Positions 60,366-64,000 of a stretch of DNA of 64,000 nt are shown piece after piece (the first letter of the stretch is position 1; each line of letters opens with the position of its first letter). Origin of the DNA: Archangium violaceum (lineage in GTDB: Bacteria; Myxococcota; Myxococcia; Myxococcales; Myxococcaceae); contig NZ_CP069338.1 in NCBI RefSeq assembly GCF_016859125.1, positions 3,684,501 through 3,748,500 on the forward strand. Reading direction: 5' to 3'. A program made the translations under genes and the position numbers. The notes under the pieces are model-generated. The model searched no databases and was not told the DNA's origin. It saw only the letters and a program-made list of their open reading frames with translations.

Positions 60366-60399
60366 CCCTCTCCCTCTGGGAGAGGGCGGGGGGTGAGGG
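60366..60399 (+). repeat. REP-like hairpin element, copy 3
   Basis: CCCTCTCCC (60366-60374), loop TCT, GGGAGAGGG (60378-60386), then 'cggggggtgagggt'. It follows the exporter stop by 12 bp and may serve as its terminator. Confidence 0.8.
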
Positions 60400-60466
60400 T
60401 ATCCGAGCCCGTTCTTCCAACCCGTGGCCCTTCGTGTGGACACGGGGTTCAACCCGGGGCCCTGGT

Positions 60467-60501
60467 ACCCTCACCCCGTCCCTCTCCCGAAGGGAGAGGG
60501 G
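60467..60501 (-). repeat. REP-like hairpin element, copy 4 (inverted)
   Basis: 'accctcaccccg' then CCCTCTCCC (60480-60488), loop GAA, GGGAGAGGG (60492-60500). Inverted relative to copy 3, 81 bp away, between two convergent genes; it ends 3 bp before the fdhD stop. Confidence 0.8.
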
Positions 60502-60503
60502 AT

Positions 60504-61382
60504 TTACCCTTCGTGGATGCGCTCGGGGTGCGTGTACACGTTGAAGCGCCCGTTGCGCACGAAGGTGGCGAGCGTGATGCCCGCGCGCTCGGCGAGGTCG
60601 ATGGCGAGTGAGCTGCCCGCGGAGACGCTGGCCACGATGGGGCAGCGGGCCATGGCGGCCTTCTGGATGATCTCGAAGCTGACGCGCCCGCTGACCACGA
60701 GCACGGTGGGGCGCATCGCGGCGGGTTGGGAGGCCCGTGCCGAGCGCAGGCCGTGCTCGAGCAGCAGCGCCCCCACCACCTTGTCCACGGCGTTGTGGCG
60801 GCCCACGTCCTCGAAGGCCGCGAGCACCTTACCCGTCTCGTCGAGCGCGGCGGCGGCATGGACTCCGCCGGTGCGGGCGAAGTTGGGCTGCACGGTGCGC
60901 AGGTGCTCGGTGGCGCGGGCGAGCACGGACGCGGGGAGCTCCGGTCCCGGGGGCACGGGCGAGCACGTGGCCATGAGATCGTCCACGCTGCGCCGGCCGC
61001 ACACGCCACAGGCCGCGGTCGTGAGCGTTCCGCGCTTCGTGGCGCCCACGCGCTCCAGGTCGATGACGAGCCCGGGAGCGGGCGTCACCTCGACGATGTT
61101 GCCGTAGCCCTCCTCTCCCGGCCGGCCACAGTGCGCGAGTCCTCCCAGGTCCTCGGCGGAGTGGATGAGACCCTCGGCGAAGAGGAAGCCCGTGACGAGG
61201 AACCGGTCCGCGCCCGGCGTGCGCATGGTGACGGCCACGGTGTCCCCGCTGACGCGGATGTCGAGCGGCTCCTCGAGGGCCACGGCGTCCGGCTCGGCGG
61301 GCGCGAGCTGGCCGTCCGAGGTGTAGCGCCTCACGGGGCGCCGGGTGACTCCGGGGGGGAGCGGGTGCTTGTCACCGGTCAT
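60504..61382 (-). CDS. fdhD: FdhD, sulfurtransferase for formate dehydrogenase
   Basis: 292 aa from ATG 61382, overlapping the mobB stop by 4 bp. FdhD marks: 'EEPLDIRVSGDTVAVTMRTP', 'DRFLVTGFLFAEGLIHSAED', the sulfur-relay loop 'TAACGVCGRRSVDDLM' (CxxC), 'FARTGGVHAAAALDETGKVL', 'EDVGRHNAVDKVVGALLLEH' and 'VLVVSGRVSFEIIQKAAMAR'. It transfers sulfur from IscS to the molybdenum cofactor so that formate dehydrogenase becomes active. Last gene of the moeA-mobB-fdhD operon. Confidence 0.95.
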   Translation of the reverse strand: MTGDKHPLPPGVTRRPVRRYTSDGQLAPAEPDAVALEEPLDIRVSGDTVAVTMRTPGADRFLVTGFLFAEGLIHSAEDLGGLAHCGRPGEEGYGNIVEVTPAPGLVIDLERVGATKRGTLTTAACGVCGRRSVDDLMATCSPVPPGPELPASVLARATEHLRTVQPNFARTGGVHAAAALDETGKVLAAFEDVGRHNAVDKVVGALLLEHGLRSARASQPAAMRPTVLVVSGRVSFEIIQKAAMARCPIVASVSAGSSLAIDLAERAGITLATFVRNGRFNVYTHPERIHEG

Positions 61383-61882
61383 CGCAGGACTCCGTCCCGA
61401 AGGCATTGCTGGAGGAAGGCGGCAATCCCTCGCACGTCGTCTGGCGCGAACCGTTTCATGGCCTCGGGCACGGCTCCCTCATCACCCACCACGGCGAGCA
61501 CGTCCTGTCGCGTCGCCGCGAGCAGGGGGCCGAGCCCCTCGCGCCAGACCTCGAGCTTGGGCAGCGGCCCCTGCTTCCACCCCTCGACGAGCACCAGGTC
61601 CACGGTGTCGGCGAAGCGCTCGAGCAGGGACAGCACGTGCTCGGAGGGCTCGGGGAAGGAGAGCTGCACGCCGGCAGGGTTGGCGAAGGCGACGAAGGCG
61701 GCGCCGGACGCGGCGTAGCGCGCGGTGTCACTGCCCTCGCGGTGCAGCGGGTGCGAGTCGGACGAGTGCTTCACCACGCCCACGCGCAGGCCTCGCTGGC
61801 GCAGCTCGGGCACGAGCCGCGAGAGGAGTGTCGTCTTCCCCGAGCCGGACCAGCCAACGACGGCGAGCGCGGGCGGTCGCAT
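61379..61882 (-). CDS. mobB: Molybdopterin-guanine dinucleotide biosynthesis adaptor MobB
   Basis: 167 aa from ATG 61882. P-loop 'ALAVVGWSGSGKTTLLSRLV', 'GLRVGVVKHSSDSHPLHREG' (KHxxH), 'SDTARYAASGAAFVAFANP', and 'DTVDLVLVEGWKQGPLPKLE' all match MobB, the GTP-binding partner of MobA. The stop of moeA and this start share one base (TGATG), and the stop overlaps fdhD, so the three genes are translationally coupled. Confidence 0.92.
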   Translation of the reverse strand: MRPPALAVVGWSGSGKTTLLSRLVPELRQRGLRVGVVKHSSDSHPLHREGSDTARYAASGAAFVAFANPAGVQLSFPEPSEHVLSLLERFADTVDLVLVEGWKQGPLPKLEVWREGLGPLLAATRQDVLAVVGDEGAVPEAMKRFAPDDVRGIAAFLQQCLRDGVLR

Positions 61883-63123
61883 CACGGCTCCACGGGGAGG
61901 AAGCGGGGACGGTCGAAGCGCTCGAAGTCCACCTCGTCGCCAGGGGCGAAGTCGGCGCGGCCCGGAGGGAGGACGGCGTAGCCCTCGGCGCCGACGTTCT
62001 GCAGGTGCTGCCCGAAGTCCTGCGAGCGGATGCGGGCCCATACCTGTCCGTCCTCGCGCGTCTCCAGGGTACCGCTGACGAGGTAGGTGAAGCCGGCCTG
62101 CTTGTGGCGCCCATCGTCGAGGCGGACGCGCACGCGTTGGCGCTCCTCGGAGACTCCCTGGTGGCGCAACAGGAGCGGGCGGGCGAATTGGTCGAAGGCC
62201 ACGGTGGCGGCGCCAGGGGTGCCGGGGAGCACGACGACGGCGGTGGTGCCGAGTCTCGCCACGGCCACGGGCTTGCCGGGTTTGAGGGCCACGCCGTCCA
62301 CGAGGAACGAGGCCCCCAGCTCGGAGAGCACGTGCTTCACGAGGTCCTTCTCTCCCACGGAGGCGCCGCCCGTGGTGACGAGCACGTCGGCCTCGCCCGT
62401 CAGTCGCCGCAGGGTGGAGCGCAGCGCGTCGGCGTCATCCCGGGCGCGCTCCAGGGAGACCACGTGGGCTCCGGCCTCGCGAGCCAGGGCGGCGACGAGG
62501 ACGAGGTTGCTCTCGTACACTTGGTGGGGGAGGGCGGGCGTGCCGGGGGAGACGAGCTCGTCTCCGGTGGCGAGCACGGCGACGCGCGGAGGCGGGCGCA
62601 CGAGGACATGGGTATCGCCCATGGAGGCGAGCACGCCGAGCACGGAGGCCTCGAGCCGCTGTCCGGCGCGGATCAGGAGCGTGCCGGCGAGCAGATCCTC
62701 CCCGGTGGGGCGGATGTCCTTGCCCGGCGGGACGCCGACGCAGATGTCGACGAGCCCCGCCTCCGGGACGACGGTGGCCTCCTGGCGCACGATGGCATTG
62801 GCGCCCTCGGGGAGTGGCGCGCCGGTGAAGATGCGTGAGGCCTCGCCGGGCTGGAGGACGCGCGAGGGCAGGTGACCGGCGTAGATGGTATCCACGACGC
62901 GCAGGCGCGCGGGGCGGTCGCGGTTGACGTCGGAGGTGTCCTCGGCGCGGACGGCATAGCCATCCATGGCGGAGACAGGGCAGCCGGGGAGCGAGCGCGC
63001 GGCGATGACGTCCCGGGCGAGGAAGCGGCCGAGGGCCTCCAGGAGGGGCATGCGCACGGGAGGAGCGGGGCTGAGCGCGTCGAGGGCTGTCGTCCGGGCG
63101 GTGGCGAGGGATGCGAGGGACAT
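61882..63123 (-). CDS. moeA: Molybdopterin molybdenumtransferase MoeA
   Basis: 413 aa from ATG 63123 (MSLASLATARTT). MoeA marks: 'LLEALGRFLARDVIAARSLP', 'VSAMDGYAVRAEDTSD', 'RIFTGAPLPEGANAIVRQEA', 'PPGKDIRPTGEDLLAGTLLI', 'VAVLATGDELVSPGTPALPH', 'VTTGGASVGEKDLVKHVLSE' and 'VALKPGKPVAVARLGTTAVV'. It inserts molybdate into molybdopterin-AMP. First gene of the operon, divergent from mobA with a ~117-bp promoter region. Confidence 0.95.
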   Translation of the reverse strand: MSLASLATARTTALDALSPAPPVRMPLLEALGRFLARDVIAARSLPGCPVSAMDGYAVRAEDTSDVNRDRPARLRVVDTIYAGHLPSRVLQPGEASRIFTGAPLPEGANAIVRQEATVVPEAGLVDICVGVPPGKDIRPTGEDLLAGTLLIRAGQRLEASVLGVLASMGDTHVLVRPPPRVAVLATGDELVSPGTPALPHQVYESNLVLVAALAREAGAHVVSLERARDDADALRSTLRRLTGEADVLVTTGGASVGEKDLVKHVLSELGASFLVDGVALKPGKPVAVARLGTTAVVVLPGTPGAATVAFDQFARPLLLRHQGVSEERQRVRVRLDDGRHKQAGFTYLVSGTLETREDGQVWARIRSQDFGQHLQNVGAEGYAVLPPGRADFAPGDEVDFERFDRPRFLPVEP

Positions 63124-63240
63124 GGTGGAGGCGTCGTCCACCGGGCTTTAGCGCAAGAGCGCGCCGGGAGGTGGGCGGAGAGAAGGTAGCCTCCTCCAGT
63201 GGACGGAGCACGGGAGTGCCGAGGAGCGAGGAGGCACGGC

Positions 63241-63885
63241 GTGAGCGATAGGGAACGAAAGGGGCCGGAGTACCCGGACGTGACGCTGGCGGTCATCGCG
63301 GGAGGCAAGGGCGAGCGGCTGGGCGGGGTGACGAAAGGCCTGCTGGAGGTGGAGGGCCAGCCGGTGCTGGCGCGGGTGCTGCGGCTGGCGGGGCTGTTCG
63401 GGGACGTGCTGCTGGTGGCGAACGACGCGGCGCCCTACGCGCGCTTCTCCCTGCGGACGGTGGAGGACGTGGTGCGAGGCCGGGGCGCGCCGGGAGGGGT
63501 CCACGCGGCGCTGGTGGGAGCGAGGACGGAGTGGGTCTTCGCGGTGGCCTGCGACATGCCGTTCGTGTCGGAGGCGGCGGTGCGGGTGTTGCTGAGCGCG
63601 CGGAAGCCCGAGGTGGACGCGGTGTGCTTCACGGTGGGAGGCAGGGTGGAGCCACTGCTGGCCCTCTACCGGAGGACGTTGGCGGACCCCTGGGGCGAGT
63701 CCCTGCGAGTGGAGGAGCCTTCCCTGCGCACCTTGCTGTCACGCTGTCGGGCGAAGCTGCTCCCCGAGGAGGCCCTGCGAGCGGTGGACGAGCACCTCCG
63801 CTCGGTGGTGAGCGTGAACACGCCGGAGGATCTGTCACGCCACGGTGCCACCCTCCCCTCTCCCTCTGGGAGAGGGACGGGGTGA
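63241..63885 (+). CDS. mobA: Molybdenum cofactor guanylyltransferase MobA
   Basis: 214 aa from GTG 63241 (GAGGAGGC ribosome site). Nucleotidyltransferase marks: 'TLAVIAGGKGERLGGVTKGL', 'VEDVVRGRGAPGGVHAAL', 'WVFAVACDMPFVSEAAVRVL' (metal Asp). It attaches GMP to molybdopterin. The last ~10 codons, reading 'LPSPSGRGTG', and the stop come from the REP-like repeat at 63856, so the repeat has become the end of the gene. Divergent from moeA. Confidence 0.9.
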   Translation: MSDRERKGPEYPDVTLAVIAGGKGERLGGVTKGLLEVEGQPVLARVLRLAGLFGDVLLVANDAAPYARFSLRTVEDVVRGRGAPGGVHAALVGARTEWVFAVACDMPFVSEAAVRVLLSARKPEVDAVCFTVGGRVEPLLALYRRTLADPWGESLRVEEPSLRTLLSRCRAKLLPEEALRAVDEHLRSVVSVNTPEDLSRHGATLPSPSGRGTG

Positions 63886-63890
63886 GGGTA
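63856..63890 (+). repeat. REP-like hairpin element, copy 5, overlapping the mobA 3' end
   Basis: CCCTCTCCC (63856-63864), loop TCT, GGGAGAGGG (63868-63876), then 'acggggtgagggta'. The TGA inside the repeat (63883-63885) is the mobA stop codon. Confidence 0.8.
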
Positions 63891-64000
63891 TCCGTCCCCC
63901 GGGTTGAATCCCCGGTCCCCGCGGTCCGCTCGGGCTCCGAGCCAACACTCGGAAGGCGCTCGAAAAGGGGGCTCCCTTCGAGACGTGGAGGTGGTTATCG
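63891..64000. other. Non-coding end of the window
   Basis: 110 bp after mobA. GC-rich, no convincing frame or element besides the tail of the repeat. Confidence 0.3.

Overview
The window looks like chromosome from a predatory myxobacterium of the Cystobacterineae type (Archangium, Cystobacter, Myxococcus relatives). It is very GC-rich with a strong G/C third-position bias, is packed with lipoproteins and two-component sensors, carries a fragment of the myxobacterial DUF2378 family at the left edge, and has short CCCTCTCCC...GGGAGAGGG hairpin repeats at gene ends. No rRNA, tRNA, CRISPR array, transposase or prophage gene was seen. All assignments come from reading the sequence; no database search was run.

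Left part (1-6.5 kb): DUF2378 fragment, FMN-dependent alpha-hydroxy-acid oxidase, spore-photolyase-type radical SAM protein, small membrane protein, L,D-transpeptidase, aldo/keto reductase and a polytopic chemoreceptor. The region at 6.6-17.9 kb is the most distinctive: a nine-gene minus-strand type VI secretion (T6SS) cargo cluster. It holds a plain VgrG, a PAAR tip, an FHA-DUF4123 adaptor, a second near-duplicate VgrG with a C-terminal lipase, an ankyrin lipoprotein (probable immunity), a small unknown protein, an HNH-type toxin, a SUKH immunity protein and a D123/ATP-grasp-like protein. A plus-strand 3D-domain protein and a lipoprotein sit beside it as a possible third effector-immunity pair.

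Middle (18-38 kb): XRE regulator, Bor-type lipoprotein, esterase, 3'(2'),5'-bisphosphate nucleotidase and an MFS remnant. A MoxR / DUF58 / TgpA-type transglutaminase set follows, split by a GST remnant and a secreted discoidin-esterase-PKD lipoprotein. Next come a membrane histidine kinase, a branched-chain amino-acid cluster (IlvE, RidA, 3-hydroxyisobutyryl-CoA hydrolase), a divergent MocR-type regulator with a three-copy operator-like motif, a Uma2 protein and a cysteine-rich repeat lipoprotein.

Right part (38-64 kb): a two-gene P-loop ATPase + TPR module resembling a split NLR/STAND system, a DUF3445 protein, and a thiamine-diphosphate enzyme with an in-frame loss of its cofactor domain, followed by a formaldehyde-dehydrogenase-like gene. 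After these lie an NlpC/P60 hydrolase, a multi-sensor kinase, a class V aminotransferase and glycogen-precursor genes (glgC, pgm). Then come an ABA4-like membrane protein with a P450, a MarR/MFS efflux pair sharing a perfect 18-bp palindrome, and the molybdenum-cofactor/formate-dehydrogenase maturation genes moeA-mobB-fdhD with divergent mobA.
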